Counted from the stretch's first letter, positions 16,843-28,020 are shown. The stretch is DNA of 64,000 nt from Caulobacter sp. (GCA_030678995.1 JAUXTQ010000052.1:1-64000), one strand, 5' to 3'. A program made the numbers and translations. The notes: generated from the sequence alone by a model not told the origin.

Positions 16843-19800
16843 CCCAGACCCCGCCAGGTGATGGTCCATGGTCCCCCGCGCGGCCGCAGGACCCGGTCCT
16901 CGAACGCCAGGAAGGGACCGCGAGCCGGTCCGCCGGCGTCCGCCAGACGATCCAGCGCGTCGCCGACGGCCTTGGCGATGGCCTTGCGCGCTGTGGCCAG
17001 ATCGCTTCCTTTGCCGCGGAGACCCTCGGCCAGGCCCCGGACCCGCCTCACGCCGGCGGCGCCGTTCTGCGACGAGGCGAACTCGATCTTAGCCTTGCCG
17101 GGCCGGCTGTTGACGCCCCACTTCCGTCTGGCCCCGGACGATCCGTAGAACACCCCGTACTCGGTGCTGGCCAGCCGGACCAGGCAACGGCCGTCGGCCA
17201 GCTGGCGCTCATAGTACCAGTGCTCGACCAGGCGGATGCCGGGCAGGATGCGGGCGTCCTGGACGCGGGCCTCCCAGGCGCGCCAGGACTGCGGACGGCA
17301 GTCGACCGGCTCCTCCTCGCGTTTGACCGGCGGCTCGGGCGCTGCGGCCCGCAGGGTCCCGCGATGGTCATCGATCACCCCCTGCAGCCGCCGCAGGGCC
17401 GCCGCCGCGTCGCCGCCGCAGTTCTCCAGGCCGTCGGTGAAGGTGACATAGCGCCAGCGTCGGGCGGCCGGGCTGGCGCTGCTGGCGAACAGGTCGGCGG
17501 CAACTTCGTGGGCGCGGGCGATGGCGGTGCTGCCGCCGGGCCGGGCCGCCAGCAGGAAGGCTTTCACCGCGGCCAGGTCGCGGGTGAAGGGCGTGACGTT
17601 CGGCTCGCCGCAGCCGTCGAAGACAACCGCCGCCATCTCGATCCGGCGGCCGGGCGGCAGGCCGGCGAAGGCCTTGATCACGCCGGTCCGCGCGTTGTCG
17701 ATGCGGCCGCTGTCGGACATGCTGCCCGACTTGTCGAGGATCACCACCAGCGACAGTTCCGGCGGATCGCCCAGCTTGTGACGGCGGTCGGGGCCGCCCT
17801 TCTCGCTGGTCGACTGGCCCAGCGCCGCCTCGTTGGTGGTCCACCAGAGGCCGCTGGAGCCGACGCGGCCATAGGGCACGACCAGGGTCGGGCTGCGCGG
17901 GTCGGCGTCAAAGTCACGCTCGAACCGGTCGGTGATCGAGATCTCGATGGGGATGTCCGGCCCGTCCATCCTGGTGCGGGCGGCGGCGAAGTCGAAGGTC
18001 CCTGTCCAGGCCTTGCCGGCGCCGGTCATCGCCGCGGTCGCGCCGCCGACCTTCACCACCGGCGGGGTCACGGTTTCGGCCGACAGGTCGATGCGGATCT
18101 GGCCCTGACCGGAGGCGGGCGGCGCCTTGGCCACGGCCAGGGTCAGCCGCCGATCCAGCGCCTTCCAGATGCCGACCACCCAGTTAATCGCCTTGTCGTA
18201 GTCGGGACCATCCGACCAGCGGGCGTCATAGATCGGCTGGCCGCCGCCTCTCACCCGCACCCGCTCGACCCAGGTCGGAGGCAGGTCGAACAGCAGGCTG
18301 TGGCCGGTTGCCGGCTGGATGCCCGCGGCGTTCGGGTCGCCGTCGTACCAGCCGCCCCTGCTTGCCTTGGCGGAAACGGAGACGCCACGATAGCCGCGCC
18401 AGTCCGTGCGATAGGGGGCGTCCGCAGGCACGGCCGCCTTGCCCTTCCAGGTTCGGGCGCCGGTCCAGGACCCGATGAGCGCGGCCCCCCCGACCTTGAA
18501 CGCCTGGTCTTTGGCCCTGCGGTCCATGTCGCGGTCGAAGGTGATGGTCACCTCCAGTTCGCGGCCCGGGCCGATGGCGCGGAAGGTTCCGGGCGGCGGC
18601 GGGCTCCAGCCCGGCGGCGGGTCCTCGCCGGGCGGGATGTCGCTGATCGGCGTCGGGGGCGGGGGCTTGTCGCTGTAGACCTCCTCGCCGCCCGCCCGCA
18701 CGGTGATGCCGGTGATGGCCGGGCTGGGCATGGACTTGCGGATGACGAACCGGCCGACGCTGGTCGCGGCCTCCGGAATGCCGCCTCTCCGCGACGGCGC
18801 GCGGCGGAGGAAGACATAGGCCTCGTCATCCCGATTGAAGGTCAGCTCGTCCAGCTGACGGCCGAGCCTCAGGCGGATCTCGCCGTTGCGCCAGCCCCGG
18901 ATGTCGCTGACGACCACCGAGCGGGTCCAGCTCTCGCCGATGCGGATTTCACCGTCATCGTCGCCGAGGTTGTAGCCCTTGAGAACGATGAGCTCGTTCT
19001 CGTCCGTGATCTCCGCCACCACGTCGCGGTTGCGCAGGGCCTCGTCGGCGACGGTGTCGAGCACCGGCCGCATGTCGCACCATGCGCCGACCAGGGCGGT
19101 CGAATAGCCGGACGTCCTGTCCGGCGCATAACCCCGGGGCTCGCCGACGTCGTGATCGAAGGTCACGTAGCCGGGATGGATGTAGTGCGGCACCGCCTCG
19201 TCGAAGGCCTCGCCGGTGACCCGCTCCGCCGCCACGGGCTGTAGCGAGCACAGCGGCGCGATGGTGGCGCTGTCCTGGCCGTCGACGCGCCGGACCACCG
19301 CTTGGCCGCCGGCGTAGTCGGTCGGGGTGCCGGCGAACAGGCGGTCGGCGAGGTAGCGGCAGGCGGCCCGGCGCTCCGGCTCCGGCTGCCCGCGCAGGTC
19401 GCCGAACAGGGTCTTGTCCCTGGCCATGCGGCAGTAGTGGCCGGCCTTGGCGCGGTTGAAGAAGCCGAAGACGGTCTGCTTGTCGCGGCCGTCTTCGGAG
19501 CGGTCCGGCAGGGTGTCGAGATCGGCCGGCTCGAAATAGGAGGCGAGGGGATAGGCCTCGGAGGTCCTGGCGTCCCCCCAGTCCGGCAGCGCGCCTTCGG
19601 CCAGATCCGTGCCGTCGGGGTCGAAGCGGGCCGTGATGGCCATGTAGTTGGTGATCCGCATCAACGAGGCGCGGTCGAGGATCGATTCCGGCAGATCTCC
19701 GACGCGCACCTCCTGGGCGAAGAAGGCCGCCAGCAGCAGGCGCCCGATGACGGCGAAATTCATGTCCAGACCGGCCAGCGGGTCGGCGGCGTTCTCCACA

Positions 19801-21143
19801 TGGGCGCGGAAGCCCCAGCCGTCGCGCATCGAGCGGTTGGTGGCGTAGGGCTTGAAGCACAGCTCCGACAGACCATTGGCGCCAAGGTCTGTCAGGGTCA
19901 GGCCCTGCAGCCCGTAGCCGCCGGCCGCGGTGTTGGGGCCCAGGGCGGTGATCACCTCCCGCCAGCCGGCGGCGGAACAGCTGATCAGCCAGCCGCGCTG
20001 CTGGCGGACGTTGAGCGGCCAGTCCGTGTCGCGGAACGCGTACCATCCCGCGCCGAACTGCTCGTCGAACAGGTCGTCCATTCGGTAGTCGCCAAGGCCG
20101 CCGGACTTGACCCCCTTGGGAAAGGCCCACTCCATCTCGTTGATCGAGCCGACGCTCACGCCTCCAGGAAAGGTGTAGCCGCCCAAACCGCCACCGCCCG
20201 AGACGGGCGCCAGAATCGACAGGGTCGGGGCCGGCGAGGACATGGCGTCCGGCGAGCCGACGATCGCCTCGGCGCCGTGCAGGATGCCGACGAACCCGCC
20301 GACGAGGGCCGCCTGGGATTTCTTGTCCCAGTAGGGGTAGCCACGGTGGTCCGGCCCGCCCCAGCGGTTCCACATGTGGCCCATGGCCCAGCGGTCCTGC
20401 AGGAAGTGCTGCGCGTAGCCCTCGTAGGCCATGGCCAGCAGCTCGGCCTCGCGGATCACGTCGCGATAGGCCTCCGCTTCCGCCGGGCCGGCGCTCTCGA
20501 TCATCCGCCTCAGGGCGGCGGCGCGCCGGGCCTCGGTCACCGCCAGCAAATGAAGGCGCCGGTAGCCCAGCTCGTCCTGCTTCGCCCAGTGCGACGAGTT
20601 GAAGATGCCGCCGTGATAGAGCTTGTAGACGTGGCAATCAGGGTCGTTCTGCCGGTTCAACGGCAGGGGTGGGCAGAAGGCGTTCTTGTTGATCCAGTCG
20701 AAGATTGAATAGCTGAAGTCCGGCACCCCGGCCCAATGCGGCGGGTCAGCCAGGCTGCGGATCTCGAGCGGCCCGTTGGCGCCCGCGCCCGCCGGCCAGG
20801 TCCCGCGGGCCCGCAGTTCGGGCCGGTACAGGCTGGCGTTCAGGTCCACGACCCGCAGGTCTGTCGAGCCGCCGATGAACCACTCGGAGTCGCCGCCGAT
20901 CAGCCGCTCGAGCACCAGATTGGCCAGCCGCTCATGTTCGTTGTGCGAACAGTCGGTCTCCGGGTAGCGCGCCAGCCCGCCGAGGCAGGCGTACATCGAG
21001 ACCCACTTGCCCTTGTGATCGCCGCCGAGCCCCGCCTCCTTGGTGTCCCAGGCGAGGGCGCGCGGCGCCAGCAGGGCGGCCGCGGCCGTGACCGCCGCAA
21101 CGGCGGCCAGCAGACCCAACAGGGGCGTGCGCTTCCCCCTCAT
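16839..21143 (-). CDS. Giant exported protein: zinc PLC/P1-nuclease-like head plus VWA domain
   Basis: This 1434-residue protein has a signal peptide (1-31, ending ALA) so that the mature chain would start at Trp32. In zinc phospholipase C and S1/P1 nucleases the mature N-terminal Trp is itself a zinc ligand. His246, Asp250 and His256 (HFLQDRWAMGH) reproduce the H-x3-D-x5-H ligand spacing of that fold, and HGAE at 289-292 could supply further ligands. Middle parts (about 330-820) are unassigned; 700-820 looks beta-rich. A Pro-rich linker lies at about 825-850. A von Willebrand A domain begins at about 1130 with the MIDAS motif DKSGSMS (Asp1137) and continues through GGSTAI and FTDGLENCGG. Overlaps of 4 bases join it to both neighbours. 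The start at 21143 follows from the ATGA overlap and the signal peptide. I know no characterised protein of this architecture. Confidence 0.8.
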   Translation of the reverse strand: MRGKRTPLLGLLAAVAAVTAAAALLAPRALAWDTKEAGLGGDHKGKWVSMYACLGGLARYPETDCSHNEHERLANLVLERLIGGDSEWFIGGSTDLRVVDLNASLYRPELRARGTWPAGAGANGPLEIRSLADPPHWAGVPDFSYSIFDWINKNAFCPPLPLNRQNDPDCHVYKLYHGGIFNSSHWAKQDELGYRRLHLLAVTEARRAAALRRMIESAGPAEAEAYRDVIREAELLAMAYEGYAQHFLQDRWAMGHMWNRWGGPDHRGYPYWDKKSQAALVGGFVGILHGAEAIVGSPDAMSSPAPTLSILAPVSGGGGLGGYTFPGGVSVGSINEMEWAFPKGVKSGGLGDYRMDDLFDEQFGAGWYAFRDTDWPLNVRQQRGWLISCSAAGWREVITALGPNTAAGGYGLQGLTLTDLGANGLSELCFKPYATNRSMRDGWGFRAHVENAADPLAGLDMNFAVIGRLLLAAFFAQEVRVGDLPESILDRASLMRITNYMAITARFDPDGTDLAEGALPDWGDARTSEAYPLASYFEPADLDTLPDRSEDGRDKQTVFGFFNRAKAGHYCRMARDKTLFGDLRGQPEPERRAACRYLADRLFAGTPTDYAGGQAVVRRVDGQDSATIAPLCSLQPVAAERVTGEAFDEAVPHYIHPGYVTFDHDVGEPRGYAPDRTSGYSTALVGAWCDMRPVLDTVADEALRNRDVVAEITDENELIVLKGYNLGDDDGEIRIGESWTRSVVVSDIRGWRNGEIRLRLGRQLDELTFNRDDEAYVFLRRAPSRRGGIPEAATSVGRFVIRKSMPSPAITGITVRAGGEEVYSDKPPPPTPISDIPPGEDPPPGWSPPPPGTFRAIGPGRELEVTITFDRDMDRRAKDQAFKVGGAALIGSWTGARTWKGKAAVPADAPYRTDWRGYRGVSVSAKASRGGWYDGDPNAAGIQPATGHSLLFDLPPTWVERVRVRGGGQPIYDARWSDGPDYDKAINWVVGIWKALDRRLTLAVAKAPPASGQGQIRIDLSAETVTPPVVKVGGATAAMTGAGKAWTGTFDFAAARTRMDGPDIPIEISITDRFERDFDADPRSPTLVVPYGRVGSSGLWWTTNEAALGQSTSEKGGPDRRHKLGDPPELSLVVILDKSGSMSDSGRIDNARTGVIKAFAGLPPGRRIEMAAVVFDGCGEPNVTPFTRDLAAVKAFLLAARPGGSTAIARAHEVAADLFASSASPAARRWRYVTFTDGLENCGGDAAAALRRLQGVIDDHRGTLRAAAPEPPVKREEEPVDCRPQSWRAWEARVQDARILPGIRLVEHWYYERQLADGRCLVRLASTEYGVFYGSSGARRKWGVNSRPGKAKIEFASSQNGAAGVRRVRGLAEGLRGKGSDLATARKAIAKAVGDALDRLADAGGPARGPFLAFEDRVLRPRGGPWTITWRGLG

Positions 21144-21661
21144 GTTCGCCGCGGCGTGCAATAGCCGTCCTCGCCGGAGAACATCTCGAGATAGGCGTCG
21201 ACGACGGGGCGGCCCTTGAGGCCGGCGGTCCGCGACGCGAATTTCTCCTTGCAGGCCACAGGGCAGGCGGACTGCCGCACACAGACCGGCAGCACGACCT
21301 CGGGCTCTCCGGCCCGGCTGTAGGCGCAGTTGGAGACGCTCTGCAGACAGTCGCCCCACTGGGCGATGCGGTCGTTGATCTTCGGGTCGTAGGCGAGCAC
21401 CGCTACAGGCTCAGACCCGGGCGGCCCGTCGGGCGCGCCGATAGGGCCCATCTTCACGCAGCTGGACCCGCACGCGAGGCGATAGGGCGTGTCGCCCGGA
21501 GTCCAGTGATCAGGCCGCCCCAGGTCGAGCCAGCTCCAGGAAAACAGCCCGCCCGCGGCCAGAAGCAACAGCAGGGACAGCAGGCCCGTCGCCAGCAACC
21601 ACCGGGGCCAGCGGCGCTTCTTCGGGGACTCTGGGGCTACAAACTCGGGTTCGTCCGTCAT
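21140..21661 (-). CDS. Cys-rich protein with N-terminal membrane anchor
   Basis: This 173-residue protein has a short acidic then basic cytosolic start (ESPKKRRWPRW), one membrane segment (about 20-42) and an exported domain with eight or nine Cys residues (CGSSC, CLQSVSNC, CVRQSACPVAC and a last Cys near the end). The paired spacing fits disulfides in the periplasm. Its stop overlaps the ATG of the giant VWA gene (ATGA), and it is the first gene of the three-gene unit. No family was recognised. It may be a membrane-tethered partner for the VWA protein. Confidence 0.75.
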   Translation of the reverse strand: MTDEPEFVAPESPKKRRWPRWLLATGLLSLLLLLAAGGLFSWSWLDLGRPDHWTPGDTPYRLACGSSCVKMGPIGAPDGPPGSEPVAVLAYDPKINDRIAQWGDCLQSVSNCAYSRAGEPEVVLPVCVRQSACPVACKEKFASRTAGLKGRPVVDAYLEMFSGEDGYCTPRRT

Positions 21662-21758
21662 ACGACCACCCCGCGTTTCGCGAGGGGTCAGTCAAAAGCC
21701 GAATCCGCGACGGCGCAAGAGCGAACACTGTTCGTCCAGGGGAGCGCCGTCCGAAGGG

Positions 21759-23792
<2,034 letters not shown>

Positions 23793-23797
23793 CGGGG

Positions 23798-24355
23798 TCA
23801 GGCCGCCGCCGCCGCCGCCGTGAGGTACCGGATTTCAAACACCAGCCCCTCGCGGTCGTCCGCTTCGCGGCGGACATCGGCCGGGACGCCAAACATCCCG
23901 CACAGACCCTTGAGAAGCCCAAGCACGAAGGTGTCCAGACCGGACCGGTCCGAGACATAGCGAAGCTTCAGATGATCAGGCGAATTGCCAAGGAGCTGAA
24001 AGGTGGGCATTCGCGAGCCGGGCATGGCCATGGCGAGACCACCGTGCATCCGGTTCAGGTTGCCCAGAAAGGTCGGCAGGTCCGCGCCGCCCATGGCCAT
24101 CATGCTGGCGTAGGGACCCTGCCGCGCATAGTCGATCCAGTAGACGCCTAAGGCTTCCAGCAATTCGGGTTGATCGATCCCCGAGGCGTCCGAGAGACCT
24201 GCCACCAGGCCGAAGGTCATCTCGTCCGAGTAGCTTTCCGCGGTGATGAAGGCCGCGTCCGTCAGGCCCCGCCGCTGGGCGAACTTCGTCCAGAACGGTT
24301 CACCCAGCTTCGCGATGGCGAAGGACCGGGCCGCCCGGTGGATCATTCCATACAC
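23798..24355 (-). CDS. hnoX: H-NOX heme nitric-oxide sensor
   Basis: This 185-residue protein has all landmarks of a bacterial H-NOX: the MYGMIHRAA start, proximal heme ligand His104 in NLNRMHGG, and the heme-propionate clamp Tyr132-x-Ser134-x-Arg136 in RYVSDR. The spacing agrees with the Thermoanaerobacter protein. The region after the clamp (SGLDTFVLGL) has no Tyr equivalent to the O2-stabilising distal Tyr, so it should be NO-selective. The C-terminus is a run of six or seven Ala made by GCC/GCG repeats. The kinase gene follows at once, forming the usual hnoX-kinase pair. Confidence 0.95.
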   Translation of the reverse strand: MYGMIHRAARSFAIAKLGEPFWTKFAQRRGLTDAAFITAESYSDEMTFGLVAGLSDASGIDQPELLEALGVYWIDYARQGPYASMMAMGGADLPTFLGNLNRMHGGLAMAMPGSRMPTFQLLGNSPDHLKLRYVSDRSGLDTFVLGLLKGLCGMFGVPADVRREADDREGLVFEIRYLTAAAAAA

Positions 24356-24447
24356 GACCAGCTCCCATTCCGTTGCTGACGCTAAACGCTGGGAATGAGT
24401 AGACTCCTCGCGCTAACAAAGGTTGAAGCCCGGGTGCGACGCCTTGG

Positions 24448-26148
24448 TCAGGCGGCGTGCTCGACCATCAGGCCCTCGCGCAGTTCGCGCTTGAGGAACT
24501 TGCCGCTGGCGTTGCGTGGCAGGGCCTCGTTGAGCAACCAGATGTAGCGGGGCGCCTTGTGGCGGGCGACCAGGCTGACGCAGTGCTCGCGGATGGCGTC
24601 CGCAGACAGGGTCTCGCCCGGCCGCAGCACGATGGCGGCGCCGACCTCCTCGCCCAGCCGGGGGTCCGGCACGCCGAATACGCAGCACTCGGCGATGGCC
24701 GGATGTTGGTGGATCGTCGCCTCGACCTCGGCGCAGTAGATGTTCTCGCCGCCGCGCAGGACCATGTCCTTCTTGCGGTCGACCAGGAAGATGAAGCCCT
24801 CGTCGTCGATGCGGGCCACGTCACCGGTGTGCAACCAGCCATCGGTGATCGACTCGGCGGTGGCGTCGGGCCGGTTGATGTAGCCCTTGATTACCGAGGC
24901 GCCGCGCACCCACAGCTCGCCGGGCTCGCCCGGTGGGAGGGTCCGGCCCTCGTCATCGACCACCCGGGTCTCGAAGGTCGGCATGGCGCGGCCGCAGCTG
25001 GCCGGCTTGTCGATGAAGAAGTCGCCGGCGATCGAGGTGATGATCCCGCAGGTCTCGGTCATGCCGTAGCCGGTGTTCGGCCGCGCCGTGGCCACCGCAT
25101 GGTCGATCTTGGCCACCAGGTCGGGCTGCAGCTGCGCGCCGCCGCCGCCCAGGGTCAGCAGGCTGGAGGTGTCGTATTTGTTGAAGTCGGGGTGGGTGAT
25201 CAGCTCGCGGGACATGACCGGCACGCCGCTCATGGCGCTGACCTTCTCACGCTCGATCAACCGCAGCGCCGTCTCGGCGTCCCAGCGGTACATCAGCACC
25301 ATCTTGCCGCCCCCGGCGGTGATGGCGAAGGCGCCGCAGTTGTTGGCCGTGACGTGGAACAGCGGCGTGGTGATCAGGCCGACGGGGATGGGCAGGGGCG
25401 CCTCGGGATCGACCACCAGGCCGGTGGCGCGCTGTGTGGCCAGGCCGCTGGCCTGACCGGCGAACAGCATGTTGAAGAGGTTGTTGACGCAGCCCCGGTG
25501 GGTCAGCTGCGCGCCCTTGGGAAAGCCGGTCGTGCCCGAGGTGTAGAAGATGCAGGCGTCGGCGTCGGGATCGACCTGGATGTCCGGCAGGGTTCCGCCC
25601 GTGGCGATGACGTCCGACCAGAGCACCGCGCCGGGGGGCGGGGCGTCGGTGCGCACGGCCACCAGGGTCGCGCCGCCCAGCATGTCGGGCTGCTCGCCGA
25701 TGCGGGCGATGCGCTCGGCGTCGGCGAACACCACCTTCGGCCCGGAATCCTTGAAGCCGTAGGCCATTTCCGGCGCGGTCCACCAGGCATTCATGCCCAC
25801 GACCGCCACGCCGATGCAGCAGCCGGCCCAGTAGACCAGCATCCATTCGGGATAGTTGCGCATGGCGATGGCGATGCGGTCGCCGGGCTTCACCCCGTTG
25901 GCCAACATCCAGTTGGCGATAGCCGCCACCTGCTGGTGCGCCTCGCCGTAGGTGATGCGCTCGTCCTCGTAGACCAGATAGTCCCGCTCGGCGAAGGGCA
26001 GGGTTGACAGCCAGACCTCGCGGACGCTCGGCGGGGCGTTCCTGAACCCGCGGATGGCGACGCCGCCGACCTCGACTTCGGCGATTTCAAAGGGCGCGCC
26101 GGGGGCGATCAGTTCAGCCCAGGCCTGGTCCAGTTCCGCGTAGTGCAT
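24448..26148 (-). CDS. Acyl-CoA synthetase (AMP-binding)
   Basis: This 566-residue ANL enzyme has the P-loop FYTSGTTGFPKGAQLTHRG, a GYGMTET block, the hinge region LHTGDVARIDDEGFIFLVDRKKDM, and a C-terminal Lys in LPRNASGKFLKREL. The long N-terminal part before the core (LIAPGAPFEIAEVEVGGV, NAPPSVREVW) resembles medium-chain/steroid-type CoA ligases rather than acetyl-CoA synthetases. It activates an unidentified carboxylic acid. It lies alone on this strand, preceded by two inverted repeats and the thioesterase gene, and close to beta-oxidation genes. Confidence 0.9.
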   Translation of the reverse strand: MHYAELDQAWAELIAPGAPFEIAEVEVGGVAIRGFRNAPPSVREVWLSTLPFAERDYLVYEDERITYGEAHQQVAAIANWMLANGVKPGDRIAIAMRNYPEWMLVYWAGCCIGVAVVGMNAWWTAPEMAYGFKDSGPKVVFADAERIARIGEQPDMLGGATLVAVRTDAPPPGAVLWSDVIATGGTLPDIQVDPDADACIFYTSGTTGFPKGAQLTHRGCVNNLFNMLFAGQASGLATQRATGLVVDPEAPLPIPVGLITTPLFHVTANNCGAFAITAGGGKMVLMYRWDAETALRLIEREKVSAMSGVPVMSRELITHPDFNKYDTSSLLTLGGGGAQLQPDLVAKIDHAVATARPNTGYGMTETCGIITSIAGDFFIDKPASCGRAMPTFETRVVDDEGRTLPPGEPGELWVRGASVIKGYINRPDATAESITDGWLHTGDVARIDDEGFIFLVDRKKDMVLRGGENIYCAEVEATIHQHPAIAECCVFGVPDPRLGEEVGAAIVLRPGETLSADAIREHCVSLVARHKAPRYIWLLNEALPRNASGKFLKRELREGLMVEHAA

Positions 26149-26210
26149 TCGGTCTCCATCCCGTTGTCGCGCGGGCTCTTGGCGGCCAGCGTCGAATTAA
26201 TCTCTTAGCG

Positions 26211-26286
26211 CTAGTGTGCTGGATTTGAAGTTCGCTTGTGGTCGGGTCGAACTCTGAGCGAACTTCAAATCCAAAAAGCACACTAG
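26211..26286. repeat. Imperfect inverted repeat, copy 1
   Basis: Arms 26211-26236 and 26257-26286 begin and end with CTAGTGTGCT and share GGATTTGAAGTTCGCT, with a 4-base insert in the right arm. The spacer is about 20 bases. Arm ends and layout match the next repeat, 13 bases away, so both look like members of one repeat family. Confidence 0.7.
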
Positions 26287-26299
26287 AAGCCTATACTGG

Positions 26300-26375
26300 C
26301 TAGTGTCCCCATCGATTCTGAAGTTCGTCGGAGCCTGCCATGAGGCGCTTGCGAACTTCGGAATCGGGACACTAG
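26300..26375. repeat. Imperfect inverted repeat, copy 2
   Basis: Arms 26300-26327 and 26351-26375 begin and end with CTAGTGTCCC and contain GAAGTTCG. The same CTAGTGT ends, the same GAAGTTCG core and the same total length (76 bases) as copy 1 show common origin with divergence. No reading frame is carried. Confidence 0.7.
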
Positions 26376-26401
26376 CGCCGCGTCCGCGGCGAGGGGTCTC
26401 G

Positions 26402-26833
26402 TCAGGTGGCCGCCTTCGCCGCGGCCTCGACCCGGTCGCGAGGGGCCAGCTGGATGGTCGAGCTGGCCTTGGCCAGCACCTTGCCGACCGGATCCAGCAG
26501 CCGTCCCTCGAAGAAGCTGATCGACCGGCCGCGCCGCTCGACCCAGGCCTCGGCGATCACCCTGCCCGGGCGGGTGGGGGCGAAGAAACTGACCTTCAGC
26601 TCCAGCGACATCGGCACGATGTCCGTCCCGGCCATGGCGATGGCAGCGTGCGCCATGGCCGCGTCGATCCAGCCGGTGATGAAGCCGCCCTGCACCACGC
26701 CGCCCGAATGGCACATGTGCAGCCCCGCCTCGTACTCGATGACCGCCCGCCCTTCGGGGTTCATCTCGATACGCCGGACCAGGCCCAGGGTGCGGTTCAG
26801 ATCTTCGACGCCGGTCGGCTTGCTGGTGCTCAT
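26402..26833 (-). CDS. PaaI-type hotdog thioesterase
   Basis: This 143-residue single hotdog-domain protein has HMCHSGGVVQGGFITGWIDAAMAHAA, where the Gly-rich turn leads into the central helix with the catalytic Asp, and SLELKVSFFAPTRPGRVIAEAWVERRGRSISFFEGRL, the sheet typical of the PaaI/YbgC group. It hydrolyses acyl- or aryl-CoA thioesters, probably to free CoA from dead-end intermediates. It lies upstream of the CoA ligase on the same strand, with the two inverted repeats in between. Confidence 0.88.
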   Translation of the reverse strand: MSTSKPTGVEDLNRTLGLVRRIEMNPEGRAVIEYEAGLHMCHSGGVVQGGFITGWIDAAMAHAAIAMAGTDIVPMSLELKVSFFAPTRPGRVIAEAWVERRGRSISFFEGRLLDPVGKVLAKASSTIQLAPRDRVEAAAKAAT

Positions 26834-27190
26834 GGGGAATCCCTGGATCAGACTGACCCGCAGGATAACGGCATGCCCCTACGGCGCCTCAATGGGGAAG
26901 GTGAAATCTTCCGCGATTGCCGGTCAGGCGGCCATGTCCGCCGCGAAGACGGCGCCGACCTTCGGGCAAAGCGGCAACAAGCCGGCGGCCAGCACGCCTT
27001 GGCGGCCCAGAAGGCGGTGGAGCTCTCGGCCGACCGGCCCCACATGACGGCGGGAACCTATGAAAGCGGGCAGGGTGCGGCGGCTGGTCGCGCCCCCGCT
27101 TGACTGCCGCAGGGTTCACCCGCGCCTGATGCCCTCACGTTGAGCCGGAACAGGCCGCAAGACCGGTCCGGACATCCAGGGAGCAGACGC
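26834..27190. other. Intergenic region, no gene recognised
   Basis: These 357 bases separate the divergent thioesterase and SDR genes and should hold both promoters. Short open frames exist on both strands but show no conserved motif and no ribosome site. A GGGAG ribosome site for the SDR is at its right end. Confidence 0.5.
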
Positions 27191-27973
27191 ATGATCCTCG
27201 ATTCCTCCATCTCCGCGGTGATCACCGGCGGCGCCTCGGGCCTGGGCGCGGCGACCGCCCGACGCCTGGCCGCCGATGGGGTCAAGGTCGCGATCTTCGA
27301 CCTCAACGAGGAGGCCGGCGAGGCTCTGGCGAAGGAACTGGGCGGCGTCTTCTGCAAGGTCAACGTGGCGTCGAGCGAGGAGGTCGACGCCGGCTTCGCC
27401 AAGGCCCGCGCGGCGATCGGCCAGGAGCGCATCCTGGTCAACTGCGCCGGCGTCGGCGGCGGGGCCAAGACGGTCTCGCGCGACAAACAGACTGGCGAGA
27501 TCAAGGAATACCCGTTGGATAATTTCGAGCGGATCATCCAGATCAACCTGATCGGCACCTTCCGCTGCATCACCAAGTCGGCGGCCGGCATGCTGACCCT
27601 CGACCCGCTGCCGGACGGCGACCGCGGCGCCATCGTCAACCCGGCCTCGGTCGCGGCCGAGGACGGCCAGATCGGCCAGGTGGCCTACACCGCCTCCAAG
27701 GCCGGCATCGTCGGCATGACCCTGACCATCGCCCGCGACCTCAGCAATGAGGGCATCCGGGTCAACACCATCCTGCCGGGGATCTTCGACACCCCGCTGC
27801 TGGGTCGCGCGCCGGAGCATGTGAAGGCTGGTCTGGCCGCCCAGGTGCCGTTCCCCCGTCGCCTCGGCGTGCCGGAGGAGTATGCTCACGTCGCCCACAC
27901 CATGATCACCTGCGGCTATTTCAACGGCGAGGACGTCCGTCTGGACGGCGCCATCCGCATGACCCCCCGCTAA
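27191..27973 (+). CDS. 3-hydroxyacyl-CoA dehydrogenase, HSD17B10-like SDR
   Basis: This 260-residue SDR has the NAD motif GGASGLGAAT, Asp after the second strand (FDLN, NAD preference), NCAG, the catalytic Ser in NPASVAAEDG and Tyr-x3-Lys in YTASK. The end QVPFPRRLGVPEEYAHV and GEDVRLDGAIRM matches human HSD17B10, which oxidises 2-methyl-3-hydroxybutyryl-CoA and steroids. ATG 27191 after CAGGGAGC is chosen over an upstream in-frame start. The thiolase starts 47 bases downstream, so the two probably do the last two steps of a beta-oxidation round. A close paralogue is at 44539. Confidence 0.9.
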   Translation: MILDSSISAVITGGASGLGAATARRLAADGVKVAIFDLNEEAGEALAKELGGVFCKVNVASSEEVDAGFAKARAAIGQERILVNCAGVGGGAKTVSRDKQTGEIKEYPLDNFERIIQINLIGTFRCITKSAAGMLTLDPLPDGDRGAIVNPASVAAEDGQIGQVAYTASKAGIVGMTLTIARDLSNEGIRVNTILPGIFDTPLLGRAPEHVKAGLAAQVPFPRRLGVPEEYAHVAHTMITCGYFNGEDVRLDGAIRMTPR

Positions 27974-28020
27974 GCACCGCCCCGAATTTCAGACCCCGAC
28001 CCTCCGAAGGAACACAGACC

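Noticed and set aside
17220..19244. 674-codon open frame on the plus strand
   Set aside because: It is a shadow of the giant VWA gene, whose VWA and other motifs fix the coding strand.
26889..27119. 76-codon minus-strand frame between thioesterase and SDR
   Set aside because: Its translation is Arg/Pro-rich with no motif, as expected for GC-rich non-coding DNA.
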